From the NCBI GenBank assembly GCA_026182355.1, contig JAPFBL010000231.1, positions 558,001 to 622,000 of the forward strand: a stretch of DNA of 64,000 nt. The letters run 5' to 3'. The position numbers were made by a program, and so were the translations under genes. Below, in pieces: positions 23,253-33,275 of the stretch. Within the stretch, counting starts at the first letter, position 1. Each line of letters begins with the position of its first letter. The notes below the pieces were generated by a model. The model worked only from the letters and a program-made list of their open reading frames with translations. It was not told where the DNA came from and did no database searches. Source of the DNA: Hermatobates lingyangjiaoensis. Taxonomy: Eukaryota > Arthropoda > Insecta > Hemiptera > Hermatobatidae.

Positions 23253-23253
<1 letters not shown>
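22012..23253 (+). mobile_element. Helitron with both ends
   Basis: The 5' end starts with TCTATATAAATAAAAGAAAG directly after an A. The 3' end is CTAG directly before a T, so the element sits between A and T as Helitrons do. About 10 bp inside the 3' end is a hairpin (GTACCCGT, loop TAAGG, ACAGGCAC; 6 of 8 pairs remain). At 1242 bp it lacks the replication initiator domain and most of the helicase, so it is non-autonomous. The 3' neighbour is a (TA)n tract. Confidence 0.85.
22430..23130 (+). pseudogene. Helitron helicase C-terminal relic inside the Helitron
   Basis: The relic starts near FPEFKMYYLFRINGFVNEQ, continues with ANEQAGKVNKQVLALYQAEE and a degraded VHYPSEFLDS..TPGLPAHE block, then PKMCNGT. 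At 22813-23019 it gives GESVGIPRILLIPSNYLFPS and then SAMTVTKSQGKTLKPTVGIK, ending in FLHGQL. After a stop it goes on as SNSLFLHIPEGQAAKVEY. These are the successive C-terminal blocks of a Helitron helicase. Frameshifts and stops make it inactive. Confidence 0.85.

Positions 23254-23285
<32 letters not shown>
23254..23285. repeat. (TA)n microsatellite
   Basis: A TA tract between the Helitron 3' end and a family A Penelope-type fragment. Confidence 0.9.
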
Positions 23286-23289
<4 letters not shown>

Positions 23290-23404
23290 TGTCGTTATCA
23301 GCCTTTGGAGCGATTCACTTCTTTTCCTGAAGACGAGGACATCGAAATATAGTAGTGAGTTCAGTGGTTTCCTTTCTATGTGTTCTTTTTTAAATTCTAG
23401 TTTA
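23286..23404 (+). mobile_element. Single pseudo-LTR fragment, family A, with hammerhead-like motif
   Basis: The core CTGAAGA starts at 23327, followed by spacer C, a weak GA/TC stem, GAA, palindrome ATAT and A. TCACT upstream and AGTGA downstream can form helix I. The remainder (GTGAGTTCAGTGGTTTCC to TTCTAGTTTATATA) matches the inverse of 47951-48035. TA tracts lie on both sides. Confidence 0.65.
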
Positions 23405-23429
23405 TATATATATATATATATATTAGTAT

Positions 23430-23577
23430 AAATGGGCAGCAAATCTTCTTGAAGACAAATGGAATTAAAGTATGCAGCAGCTTCTGCATTAACGACCTTT
23501 TTGCTGATGGCCTCGATTTTTCTAACTATCTTCCGGTGATGCTGAGGCAACTTCCATATATGCTGGGCCAGAGACAT
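23430..23577 (-). pseudogene. Penelope-like leader ORF start, family C, left arm
   Basis: The ATG at 23577-23575 (minus) opens MSLAQHIWKLPQHHRKIVRK and continues with IEAISKKVVNAEAAAYFN, then SICLQEDLLPIYTNI, running straight into the TA tract (IYIYIY). The same blocks occur at the start of reading frames in the other Penelope-type modules here (38217-38362, 47483-47610). Function of this region upstream of the reverse transcriptase is not known to me. The rest of the polyprotein is absent. The nearby longer frame (23176-23595) is this peptide plus translated microsatellite and the family A arm. Confidence 0.65.
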
Positions 23578-24035
23578 TGAGAAAACCAATATCAAACAAC
23601 TTTAATGGATCACAAAAACACTGGGTTTAAACAAGCTTTCGACCACACATTGGTCATCTTCGGGTTACACTACTATTTAATTAATGAATGTTAATATAAT
23701 TAACTGAAAAGTAATTTTTAAAATTAAACATAACAATTTTAACAAATATAAAACAAACGATACAGCGGGTGAGAGGAAAACAAAGAGCAGGTTCCAGCAG
23801 GGTGTTGCAACCCTGCTGTAACCTGCTCTTTGTTTTCCTCTCACCCGCTGTATCGTTTGTTTTATATTTGTTAAAATTGTTATGTTTAATTTTAAAAATT
23901 ACTTTTCAGTTAATTATATTAACATTCATTAATTAAATAGTAGTGTAACCCGAAGATGACCAATGTGTGGTCGAAAGCTTGTTTAAACCCAGTGTTTTTG
24001 TGATCCATTAAAGTTGTTTGATATTGGTTTTCTCA

Positions 24036-24153
24036 ATGTCTCTGGCCCAGCATATATGGAAGTTGCCTCAGCATCACCGGAAGATAGTTAGAAAAATCGA
24101 GGCCATCAGCAAAAAGGTCGTTAATGCAGAAGCTGCTGCATACTTTAATTCCA
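24036..24153 (+). pseudogene. Penelope-like leader ORF start, family C, right arm
   Basis: This is the mirror copy of the left-arm leader. The ATG at 24036 gives the same MSLAQHIWKLPQ start and stops matching at YFNS, where the TA tract begins. It lacks the CLQEDLLPIYTN part that the left arm retains. Confidence 0.65.
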
Positions 24154-24168
24154 TATATATATATATAT

Positions 24169-24330
24169 TTCAATGTACATAAAGAAACATAGAGAAATTA
24201 ATAGCTCACACTACTTACAAGTCTCTAATTTTCGGTTGAACTGTCTTCAGGAGAGATAAGAGAGGTTGAACCGTCTCTGTATCGGTGCGATAGGTTTTCC
24301 TCTCTCATCATAACAGATCCTAAGAGTAGT
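24169..24330 (-). mobile_element. Pseudo-LTR fragment, family B, minus strand
   Basis: The minus strand holds CTGAAGA (24250-24244), spacer C, a GTT/AAC hairpin, then GAA and the AATT palindrome followed by A (24233-24227), then the family B body. It begins directly after a short TA tract (24154-24168). No clear inverted partner was found. Confidence 0.55.
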
Positions 24331-26928
24331 TCTATATTAATGTATTAATAAATAATTTTTTAACAACTACTTTCTCACTCTTTGAAAATGCTGTAAATAC
24401 ATTTAAGCTGAATTAATATGCAAACTTTTTTCATTTAGCTCTCTTTCAAAATTTTGGATGCATGCTGCTTAACTTCAAAGACAACATAGTCCTGTATTCT
24501 TCTTTTTCTAATAAAAAAAAAATTGAATCTTTGAGTATTGCAGTCCAGATTATTTAGAGTGTCCTATAAGTCAAGGACCAAAACAGGATAGAACACCTCC
24601 CTGAAGTAAAGTTTTGGTCCTCACAATTTCTGTTTTGGTTGACCCAATACTTACACTAATCTCTCTCTATTAGATTATTGTAATTAATATTGAAATATAT
24701 AGTTCCTGGTTTAAATTATCTGTATATTATTACTTCTTTAATAAATTTGAAGGTGTATACCATAAACTTCTTTTATATCAAAGATGCAGCAAAGGGTAAT
24801 TGAATTAAACATTGAAAATGTTTCTATTTTGTTTAGTTAATTTCTGGAATTGATTCTGTGAGTTTGTTCTTTAGACAAATATCTTGTTCTTTTTGAAAAT
24901 GTTTAATTACCTAAAACTTTTATGTTACTATAGATGAAATGTTTGTCATTTTTAATGTAAATTATTATTCCAATACTTTAAATCATGAGATATTTATGGC
25001 ACTGTTATATCTAATTCAAAATTTTGTCTTTCTTCATTCCACGGAGAAGAAGTATCCCTAAAAGTAATATCTATATAGTCATAAAGGTTGGAATATTAAT
25101 TTATTAAGCTCCATTGTTTCTAAAGAACAATGGAGTTCTTAAACACACCAACAACTACAGGTTTGAGAATTAAAGTATTGAAGGGTGCAGTTTGTAATTG
25201 ATAGTAATATTTTGCCAGACGATCATACAAAATACATAAATTATATGTTTGTTTGGCGTTTACTTTTATTGTTCTAAGAATTTTATTATTCTTACATATA
25301 TATTAACCTCTTAAAATATCACAATTTTATAAATTATGTATATAAAACCGACGAGTGCAGCAGATTATCTATTTTGCATGTAGAGTTTTAAGTTAACAGC
25401 TATATTTCTTATTGCCGGAATCAGAAATTTAAATTCTGCGTAAATAATTTCAATTAGATTATTGTCACAAAAATGCTGCTAGTTTTAACTATATTTTTGT
25501 CTAAATATATATGAATTTTAGCATTAAAATAACCGTCTCTCAGGATTTCTTTAAATAATTTATACCATGTACCATAACACCAATTTAATTAATTCTCTCG
25601 TAAGAAACTATCTTTGAGGGTAAAAGTTCATTACGATCCGTCAAATTATGTGACCTACATTGCGTTCTTAAAAAACTTGAATTCTTTCTCAGGTGTGTCG
25701 TTATGAGTGTCATAGCATTCCTTAAATTCGACACTCTAGAATTAGTACAATTTAGTTAGAAAGAAATTGTCTAAAATTTATTTTCGCCTAAAGCGAGACT
25801 CTTCTTTGATGAAACTTTGCTCAAAATCAATATGACCATTTATACTATAAACCCATTTTTGAGGAGAATATAAATTCGATCCATCAAATGGTGAAGCCAG
25901 TAGAGTGCCTACAATTTTTTTTTGGTATACAAACACATTTAACTAAAAGATATAATAGAAAAAAATGTCAAAAATGGATGTTAGTTACTTCAAAGCATGT
26001 AATGCCGGCACAATATGAAATTATTCATTCCGGTTGTCCTCTACTTATAGTAATGCATTAAACAGTTGTTGAGTAAGAAGTTCTAGTTGTGTTGGTTATT
26101 TTTTTGTTCCATTCTTTGATGAAACAATTATTTTCATTAATTAGATTTTACTCAGCTAATCTGACATTATAATAATAATAATAATGGTAATAAATTTAAT
26201 TTTTTAACTTGATAATTAGAAGGCATATTTTTTATAATACATTAAATGAACAATCAAAGGTGATAGTTGAAACGTTATATAGGTTTTTAATAAACTACGA
26301 GTATATACAAATATCACTTATTCAGGTTTTTGGAAGCTAATATTTTTTTTAGTTAAAGGAACTTTACTGTACGACTTAAAAGTAGATATTGTGAATAAGC
26401 ATTTAGAATTGTTAGGGAGTATGCAAGAAAAAGGTCAGTCTTATATATTAATAGAATCTAAATGCAGAGTGGTTGTTTGTTGAATTGGTCTTGTAATAAG
26501 TGCCTTTACCTCCTCTGTTAAAGGGCTACAAAGCATTTAAGGGCTTCCTCTTTCAACACACTGCTAGGAGAATCCCTTTGTTCAGTATCATCACTAAGGC
26601 TAGGTCTGTAATTGAACCAATTTCAAATTTACCACATCTAATGCATGCGAAGGAAGCCTGTCTTTACCTATGCCTGACTGTTGGTGTTAGGTCAATAAAA
26701 GTGGCTCTAAAAACTGTCATGTTCCATTAAATGATGCTAAAAATATCTTGACTTGTCTCCTCACAGCTATACGTGGACTTGTAAGTTAACTGATGCATAA
26801 TCAATTGCATTTACACCTATTTTAATAGCAGTCAAACAGAAAACCGACATGAGTGAACACAATAGTATTGTATAGCACAAAAGTAAACATACATGGCACA
26901 AAGCTAACTGTTTACTTTGGTAATACAT
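24331..26928. other. AT-rich DNA without a recognised gene
   Basis: No gene or element recognised. The 76-codon frame at 26500-26730 lies in a somewhat GC-richer patch but shows no motif I know. Confidence 0.45.
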
Positions 26929-26929
26929 C

Positions 26930-26958
26930 TTTGAGCCTCATTTTAATGGCCTCATCAG
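26930..26958 (-). other. Decayed hammerhead-like motif
   Basis: The minus strand reads CTGATGA, spacer G, stem GCC/GGC, then TCAAAG where GAAA is expected. It fits the shared plan with one substitution in the GAA position. No inverted partner or TA tract lies beside it. Confidence 0.35.
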
Positions 26959-27059
26959 AACGGCTTATTCATTAACAGAAGATTTTTCATCCAATTAATA
27001 TATAATGTTATATGATGTAATCTACGTTTTTCTGAGAATAATACATATTATAAAGATAT

Positions 27060-27780
27060 TAAAGCATTAAAAAAAGTTCAATGTTTACTTTACTATAAGT
27101 AAAGTATAGTGATCATGAAAAAATTTGATCTCGAGATTTTGACGGAATTATATGTTTCGAGGTCTCAGAAGTCGTGGGTGGGTAAATATGCATCCCAAGT
27201 TTGTGACCACGCTACAGAATCTTTGATGGATCAAATTGGTATTGTACATAAAAATGGGCCTCGTAGTGCAGATGAGCCCTATTGTTTGAGAGCAATTTTG
27301 AATGGTGGGAAAGTCACTTTTTTTGACAAAAACCTGTCTTGGAGAAGGAATATATTCAAGTCAATGGGAAACTTTGTCTTATGTTTTCATTATAGACAGA
27401 GAACAGATAAACTATTTAAGAGATCCACTGGCTATTGGAACAAGAGCCATGTTATCCTGTAAGAGATTATTTTGTACCACGAAATCGACCCTTTCGCTCT
27501 TCTAAAATATTATTACTGCTGTAGTGATACTAACGATATGATATGCATTAGTGATGTGATATACAAAAATGAGCATATATATTGATAAGATTTATATTGG
27601 TAAGGAGGTAGATCAGTTACTATCTGTACTACCTCCAGAAATGAAAAGAAACGTCTCTCATTTAGACATTTATATTATGACTAAATGGGATAATATGTAT
27701 TATATACCCAAGAAGTTTGATATTAAGTTTGCTTATCACAAAGTTAAGTGTAGGCCAATCCAGATTTCTTTTGTTTAAGT
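27060..27780 (+). repeat. Coding-like dispersed repeat R27, copy 1
   Basis: Two blocks here recur elsewhere. The first (27109-27330: ATESLMDQIGIVHKNGPR, YCLRAIL, GKVTFF) matches 53492-53650 and 57990-58160. The second (27395-27780: RSTGYWN, then an alternative frame EPCYPVRDYFVPRNRPFR, later SHLDIYIMTKWDNMYYIPKK) matches 59450-59830. In copy 3 the two blocks are about 1.3 kb apart; here they are about 70 bp apart, joined just after TTTTCATTATAG, which looks like a splice acceptor. I do not recognise the protein. The frame shifts at least twice, so this copy would not be functional. Confidence 0.6.
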
Positions 27781-28138
27781 GGTTATAAGTTTTCCAAATT
27801 AAACTTGTGACTTCTGTAATGGAACAAAAGTTTATTGCTATACTTTGTTAATGGAATTATGTTAGGTTAGAATATTATAAATGAATAGTAGCAAGGTTTT
27901 AAATTGATATTAAAAAATTCTTATTTCCTTTTTTATGGCTACTAATTAAATTTAAATATGTGTCTAATCATTGTTAATTGAGAAAACTGTCAACAAAATG
28001 ATAAAATTTGGAGCAGTACCTAGTGGTGGGTTAGGTAGTATTACATTTTAGACTGAACATACTGAAGATAGGTTCTGACCGACGAAATGATCCTCATTTT
28101 TATATACAACCTCCAACGAGGGCTCTTTGTCGTTATAA

Positions 28139-28393
28139 ATGCCCATTTACCCGGATCTATGGTTCAAGGAACCTCAGTACCAGTTGTCTAGAACAGTCAC
28201 CGTAAACTGCTTCATACCTGCTCGTAGAGGTAACAGTGCACTAGCTCACCTTCGGAGGTTAGAAATGAAACAAGAGAAAAGGTACTGTTGTGCTTACACA
28301 GCGACGTGGGGAATTCCAAGCAATCTCGGGAGTCGACAAAATCTGCCTAAATTTTGTTTCGAACCCCATCCGAGGTCAACTCCAAATTATTAG
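28139..28393 (+). other. GC-richer patch with an 84-codon frame, unknown
   Basis: The frame starts MPIYPDLWFKEPQYQLSRTV and contains arginine-rich and cysteine residues but no motif I recognise. The base composition is clearly less AT-rich than its flanks, which suggests an inserted sequence or an exon. TTTCGAACCCC near its end is one mismatch away from a tRNA B box, so a SINE-like origin is also possible. Confidence 0.2.
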
Positions 28394-29052
28394 CTAGGGT
28401 GATTCTACGATATGACTCATGATTCCGAGTTATATTTAATGTGCATTCAGGCAATAACCTGACTCTTCAAGAACCCTGGTAAATCTACATATATGTGGCT
28501 TCGAGGCTTATTATCAATATTAACCAAGGCAATAGGGTTCATTAACTCACCAAGGACTATATCTGAATGTCTGTTTTTTTCAAAGGTCCAACATGTATTT
28601 GATTAGAATACGTTTTGCGACAACTCTCCATCATACCTTGAAAAACATAAAAAATAATATTTGATTGATCTTAGTTTTTTAATTTTAAGCCTTTTATTCC
28701 TCCTACATATCATTAAACAATTTAAAATTTTTCAATTTTTTTTAGCAACCAATAAATAAGAATTTTATTTCCTTCGATTCACTTAACTAATATCTGTCAA
28801 AGTAAACAAATCCGATAAGTACAGCAGGTAATACATTTTTCGAAGAAGAATTTTGAAATCACAATTTTTATATCGATGTGCTCTTTGTGGTAATCGGAAT
28901 TCTACGAATTATTTTTATAAAAATTACTAATTTTGGCTAATTTTCTCCAATAAAGTGGCTTTCTCACAACGCTAATATTTTCTTCAATATTACCTCCAAA
29001 CAACAGGGCACATCTACAATGCAAAGCCCTGTAAGAGGTGATATATAACAAT

Positions 29053-29221
29053 TTTGGTTGCAGAGCGTCAAAGTACAATTTTATAAAAGTTTTTAAGTTT
29101 TTAATAGCACTTGTCCAAACACAATAACAACAATAAAACCTAGGACACCAAAAGTATTACATTTCTTCAACCTCGATCAGCTGTTCTTCAAGGTTACCTC
29201 AGTTCCAGTGTTGTCCCCACA
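29053..29221 (-). repeat. Gypsy 3' LTR
   Basis: The minus strand starts TGTGGGGACAACACTGG. The LTR also encodes the last residues and stop of the integrase frame (stop at 29177-29179). Confidence 0.95.
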
Positions 29222-30472
29222 GACTCCCCTCCCAGTGACAACGCTCAAATATTTCCGTGGAAACCGAACTACGCGGCCACTGCGAGTACGTCTGACATGG
29301 TCGGATGGAGCCGGTGATGATGGCAGAGCTGTGTCAGGTGGTCGCTGTGTCTTGGTAGGAGAAACTATTGGGTCGGATACCTGAGGCTTGGTTGGTTGAT
29401 TTGGTGATGAGGTTTCTGAATCTAAGAGGTGGTACGCAGGTTTTAGTCTGTCTATACTAACTGATTCAGTGCCACGTTTCGTTTGTATTTGAAAAACTTT
29501 ATCAGTGCGCTGAACAACAGAGTAGGGTCCATCATAACTAGGCTGCAAAGAGAGTTTTAACAGCATCCGTCTGATAAAGACATGTGTGCACGTTAGGAGA
29601 TCAGAATGTACAAAAATTCTAGGTTTAGCATGATGTTTAATATTTACGGGCTGATTTCCTGTCATATATTCTCGAAGTTTATAGATAAAGGAAGGAACAT
29701 CAGAAGTGCCAATGTCTTGTTCTTGATGCAAATGGTCAGATGGTAAGCGTATTGTCTCTCCATAAATAACTTCAGCGGCAGTAGTGTTATACTCTGGAAT
29801 AATGTATGACCGAAGTCCTAGAAGTACAAGAGGAAGTTTCTCTACCCAGTTATCTGAAAGTTGAGCTTTTAAGCTGTTCTTGAGACACCTATGCCATCTT
29901 TCTATTTTTCCATTAGCAGCAGGATGATAAGCTGTGGTCTTACAGTGCTGGATGCCAAGCATAGATGTTAAAGGATGAAATAGTCGACTTTCAAATTGTC
30001 TACCGCGGTCTGTGGTAATAATTGAAGGAACTCCGAAGCGTGCAATCCATCCAGATATTAAACCACGAGCTACAGTTTCTGCTGATATATCTTGGATCGG
30101 TATTGCCTTTGGCCAACGTGAAAATCGGTCAATGATAGTTAAGATGTAGCAAAACCCATGTGATGGTGGAAGTGGACCGACCAGATCGAGATTTATATGA
30201 GAAAATCTTCCACTCACCAGGCTGTAGCTGCCTAGGGGACTTTTGGTGTGCTTTGTTACTTTCGTGCGTTGGCAGGGTAGGCATGACTTTGCCCATAGAG
30301 AAACATCCTTGTTCAGGTTAGGCCAAACATATCTTGATCGCCCAAGATTTACTGAACCTTTAATTCCTGGATGAGAGAGATTGTGAAGTGAATCGAAAAT
30401 AGGTTTTCTGAGAAGTTCTGGAACGTAGGGTCTCAGTTTACCTGTTGAATTATCACAAATAAGTTCCTTGTC
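29177..30472 (-). pseudogene. Gypsy integrase with H2C2 zinc-binding domain
   Basis: Integrase inserts the reverse-transcribed DNA into the genome. Following the stop at 30475, the same frame continues into a zinc-binding region with HNLSHPG and C-x2-C (SCLPCQR), about 30380-30270. The catalytic core comes next: [23 protein letters not shown] (first D), [11 protein letters not shown] (second D) and NGKIERWHR (E). All three acidic residues are present. A C-terminal region with basic and proline/serine-rich segments follows, and the frame ends 45 bases inside the 3' LTR. The frame from the GTG at 30217 is an artefact of start choice, because the coding sequence is open upstream. Taken alone, this domain looks intact; the upstream TGA would cut it off from the rest of the polyprotein. 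Confidence 0.95.
29222..29236 (-). promoter_or_regulatory. Polypurine tract
   Basis: The minus strand reads CTGGGAGGGGAGTC directly before the 3' LTR. This is the expected plus-strand primer site of an LTR element. Confidence 0.85.
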
Positions 30473-31163
30473 TCATGGAAGTTGGATAGACTCAAATGTA
30501 AGAGAGCATGTTGGAGACTTCTTCAAAGCATCCAAATCCTCATCTACTTTTTGAAGATCCGCAAAGGTATCAAACGAAATAGATGATGGACTGTTGAGCG
30601 AACATATGCGGGAGCAGATATCAGCTGGAATATTCTCAGAACCTGGCAAATATTTAATATCTGTTGTGAACTGAGATATAAAATCTAAATAACGGAACTG
30701 ACGGGGTGATGCTTTATTGAGATTCTGACTAAATCCATAAGAAAGAGGTTTATGGTCTGAAAATATTGTGAAATAACGTCCTTCTAAGAAATATCGAAAA
30801 TGCTTGACTGCAGAATATGCTGCTAGAAGTTCCCTGTCATAGGTACTATAGTTTTGTTGAGCATTGGATAATTTTTTTGAAAAGAATGCTAGAGGTTGAA
30901 GGACCTTACCAGAAGCTTGTTGTAGGGAAGCTCCTACAGCAGTGTTTGATGCATCGACCATGAGTAGGATAGGCAATTTGTCAGAGGGATGAGCAAGAAG
31001 TGTAGCATTTGACAAGTCCTTCTTGAGCTTCTCGAATGCTTCAATGCTTTCAGGTGTCCACGTAATTAGTGATTTGTCATTTTTCTTAGCTCCCTTTGTG
31101 AGATTATATAAAATCTGTTGTGTGGCTGCAGTGTTGGGTAGCATTCGCCTGTAAAAATTATGA
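30473..31163 (-). pseudogene. Gypsy RNase H domain, ending in a premature stop
   Basis: RNase H degrades the RNA of the RNA-DNA hybrid during reverse transcription. From MLPNTAATQQILYNL (31144) the frame reads through LMVDASNTAVGASLQ, YDRELLAAYSAVKHFRYFLE, FSDHKPL and ENIPADICSRI. These are the four acidic RNase H positions (D, E, D, D). A frameshift of one base at about 31160 separates it from the reverse transcriptase thumb. At 30473-30475 a TGA, plausibly from CGA, ends the frame; translation past it continues straight into the integrase zinc region. Both lesions are single-base events. Confidence 0.95.
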
Positions 31164-31931
31164 GGCCAAGAAATCGTCTTAAATCAGAAATAGTTTTTGG
31201 AAGTGGAAAATCTTGTATAACACGAACACGATCTTGAAGAGGTGCTACGCCATTGGCAGAGGTGTGATAACCTAAGAATGAAATTTCATTTCTGCCCAAG
31301 ACACTCTTCGCGACATTGATGTTCACTTGGTTTTCACTAAGACGTTTAAATAAATGCGCAAATGTTCAAGGTGCTCTTCTACGCTTGTTGAAAATACTAA
31401 GATATCATCAATATATCCAAATACAAATGGTAGATCCTGGAGTAAGCTATTGATGTACCTCTGGAATGTTTGCGCAGCATTTCGTAAACCAAAAGGCATG
31501 CGCAAAAATTCAAAAAGTCCAAAGGGCGTAATGACTGCTGTCTTTGGAACATCATCTGGATATACAGGTATATGATGGAAGGCTTTTGTCAAATCAATTT
31601 TAGAAAATATGGTTTTTCCACATAGTTGCGCATTAAAGTCCATAATGTTTGGTACTGGGTATCTGTCTGGAATTGTCACATTATTCAGAGCCCGGTAGTC
31701 TCCGCAAGGTCTCCACGATCCATCTATCTTTGTTGTCATGTGTAAGGGGCTGGACCAACAGCTTTTGGACACCTTACATATTCCCATGTCAACCATAAAC
31801 TGAAATTCAAGTTTTGCAGCTTTCAACTTGTCCGGAGGCAACCTACGAGGTTTTGAGGTGACTGGCAAGCCTTTAGTAGCTATTGAATGTGTTACTGAAT
31901 TGGAAGAAGTCTGTAAATACGGTTTTTTCAC
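31164..31931 (-). pseudogene. Gypsy reverse transcriptase, two frames
   Basis: The reverse transcriptase copies element RNA into DNA. The frame from 31931 contains RRLPPDKLKAAKLEFQFMVD, WSSPLHMTTKIDGSWRPCGD, TIFSKIDLTKAFHHIPV, MPFGLRNAAQTFQRYIN and the active site FGYIDDILVFS. At about 31350 the frame is lost; the adjacent frame resumes as RLSENQVNINVAKSVLG, then ISFLGY and LRRFLGL to about 31165. The catalytic YIDD and the first aspartate (KIDLTKAFHHI) are present, so the fold is complete apart from the frameshifts. The family's usual thumb region follows in order. Confidence 0.95.
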
Positions 31932-32030
31932 TCACTATGTCAGGAATTCTGCAAATAGTGATGAAATGGGTCCTGAGGTATTGGCTTTACAAAGTGTACT
32001 GAACTTTCATCTGAATGTAGTATACGTCCT

Positions 32031-32400
32031 TTAGTTGTTAATTTTTGTTTTACTATCAATGAGGCATTTATTTTTGAGGTCCACTAATAAATTAAAGTGT
32101 CTAAGAAAATCAGCCCCTATAATCGGTGATTGGACATCTGCGATCGTGAAAGGCCAAATAAACTGTCTTCTTAAACCTAAGTTTAATTCTAGTAACCTGC
32201 TGCCATAGGTTTTTATAGTAGAGCCATTTGCTGCATAGAGAACAATCTCGGAGGCTTCCACTTATCTTTGATATTGGTGGAATTACAGAGATGTCAGCAC
32301 CCGAGTCTATTAGGTAGCTGGTACCTGTGTTGTCAGACACAAATAGGCGGTTTGACTTCTGGCCCATGACTTCTCCCGCCTTCAAAGAGGGCCATCTAGT
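32031..32400 (-). pseudogene. Gypsy aspartic protease
   Basis: The protease cuts the Gag-Pol precursor. In the frame ending at 32110, TGTSYLIDSGADISVIPP (about 32327-32274) holds the DSGA active-site motif. After a frameshift near 32255 the other frame gives LYAANGSTIKTYG, the flap-type region, then SPIIGADFLRHFNLLVDLKN and CLIDSKTK, ending at 32031. One further shift near 32040 is needed to enter the pre-reverse-transcriptase linker (32030-31932). The order and motifs are those of Ty3/Gypsy proteases. Confidence 0.88.
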
Positions 32401-33194
32401 TTTCCGTCTTCTTTTTGTAGGTACAGGGTTTAAACATTTTTTAGCTTCCTCTTTGAATTTGTAATGATACCAGCAGATATCATATTTTCCTTTCTGCTGA
32501 TGAAGAACGTGATTTGGACCTGGCCCGAGACTTAATACCATTCGACCTAAACCTGTTACCCCGCTGCAAGGTACTGTAAAGATCTGCCACAAGGGCTTCA
32601 AGCTTTTCCATGCGGGTACTGATAGAGTCTGTGAAAGGTGAAACACTGGCTGATGAAATGCCACCAGGTCTAGACACTTCAACTATCTTATCAGCCATAG
32701 TAGCCAAAGCATCTAATTTATCAGAACTGGGCTGCTAGTATTGAGCTCACATGTTGCGGCAATCTCTGAAGAAAAATTGTTTTGAGAAAATCATCACTAA
32801 CTTGAGAACTAGCAAGTGTCCTCATTTCTCTCAAGAGGGATGAAGGCTTCTTGTCTCCCAACTCTAGCTCGGTTAATAGAGTTTTGATTTTTTTTCCTTC
32901 AGAATCTTCAAATTCGCCTATTAATTTATTTTTCAAGTCAGTATAAGGAGTTGCACTTAGCGGCCGAGTTAAAAGATCGCAAACAACCTCAGCTACGCTA
33001 CTGTCGAGAGACCCTATCACATAATGGTACTTTGTCAACTCTGATACCACATGGCTTGTGACAAATTGCGATTCAATTTGGACAAACCAAATTTTAACAT
33101 TTTTACGCCAAAAGGGCGGTAGTTTCACTGCTACGTGAGAAACATTTCCTAGGGTAATTTCGGTTCCCTCAGCACTTCTGTTTCCTTCTTCCAT
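32401..33194 (-). pseudogene. Gypsy Gag with an unusual zinc knuckle
   Basis: Gag forms the particle that packages element RNA. The ATG at 33194-33192 opens MEEGNRSAEGTEITLG and leads to KLPPFWRKNVKIWFVQIESQ, TKYHYVIGSLD and LGDKKPSSLLREMRTLA, a capsid-type region typical of animal Gypsy Gags. The frame breaks at about 32725, resumes with LDALATMADKIVEVSRP and a basic SR-rich stretch, and breaks again near 32500. The next frame holds CWYHYKFKEEAKKC, a C-x2-H-x9-C-type variant of the usual CCHC knuckle. The family function is known. The breaks mean that no full Gag can be made. Confidence 0.88.
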
Positions 33195-33256
33195 TTTGGC
33201 TGTTTTATAGTGTCTACTTAGTTAGGCAGATTAAGTATTCTATTACCTGTAGTAGT

Positions 33257-33274
33257 ATCACGTCGGGGTCACCA
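33257..33274 (-). promoter_or_regulatory. Primer binding site, tRNA-Trp type
   Basis: The minus strand reads TGGTGACCCCGACGTGAT one base inside the 5' LTR. All 18 bases are complementary to the 3' end of animal tRNA-Trp (…ATCACGTCGGGGTCA plus CCA) as I know it. Confidence 0.85.
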
Positions 33275-33275
33275 A

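Larger units (their letters stand above)
23424..24153. mobile_element. Inverted pseudo-LTR dimer, family C (342-bp arms)
   Basis: Arms 23461-23803 and 23810-24152 form a nearly perfect palindrome with a loop of about 6 bp; I see very few mismatches. The left side extends 36 bp further before its TA tract. Each arm carries a hammerhead-like motif (minus 23637-23663, plus 23950-23976): CCGAAGA, spacer T, stem GACCA/TGGTC, GAA, palindrome AGCT, then T. AAC/GTT forms the base of helix I. Each arm also carries the start of a Penelope-type leader reading frame pointing outward. Confidence 0.88.
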
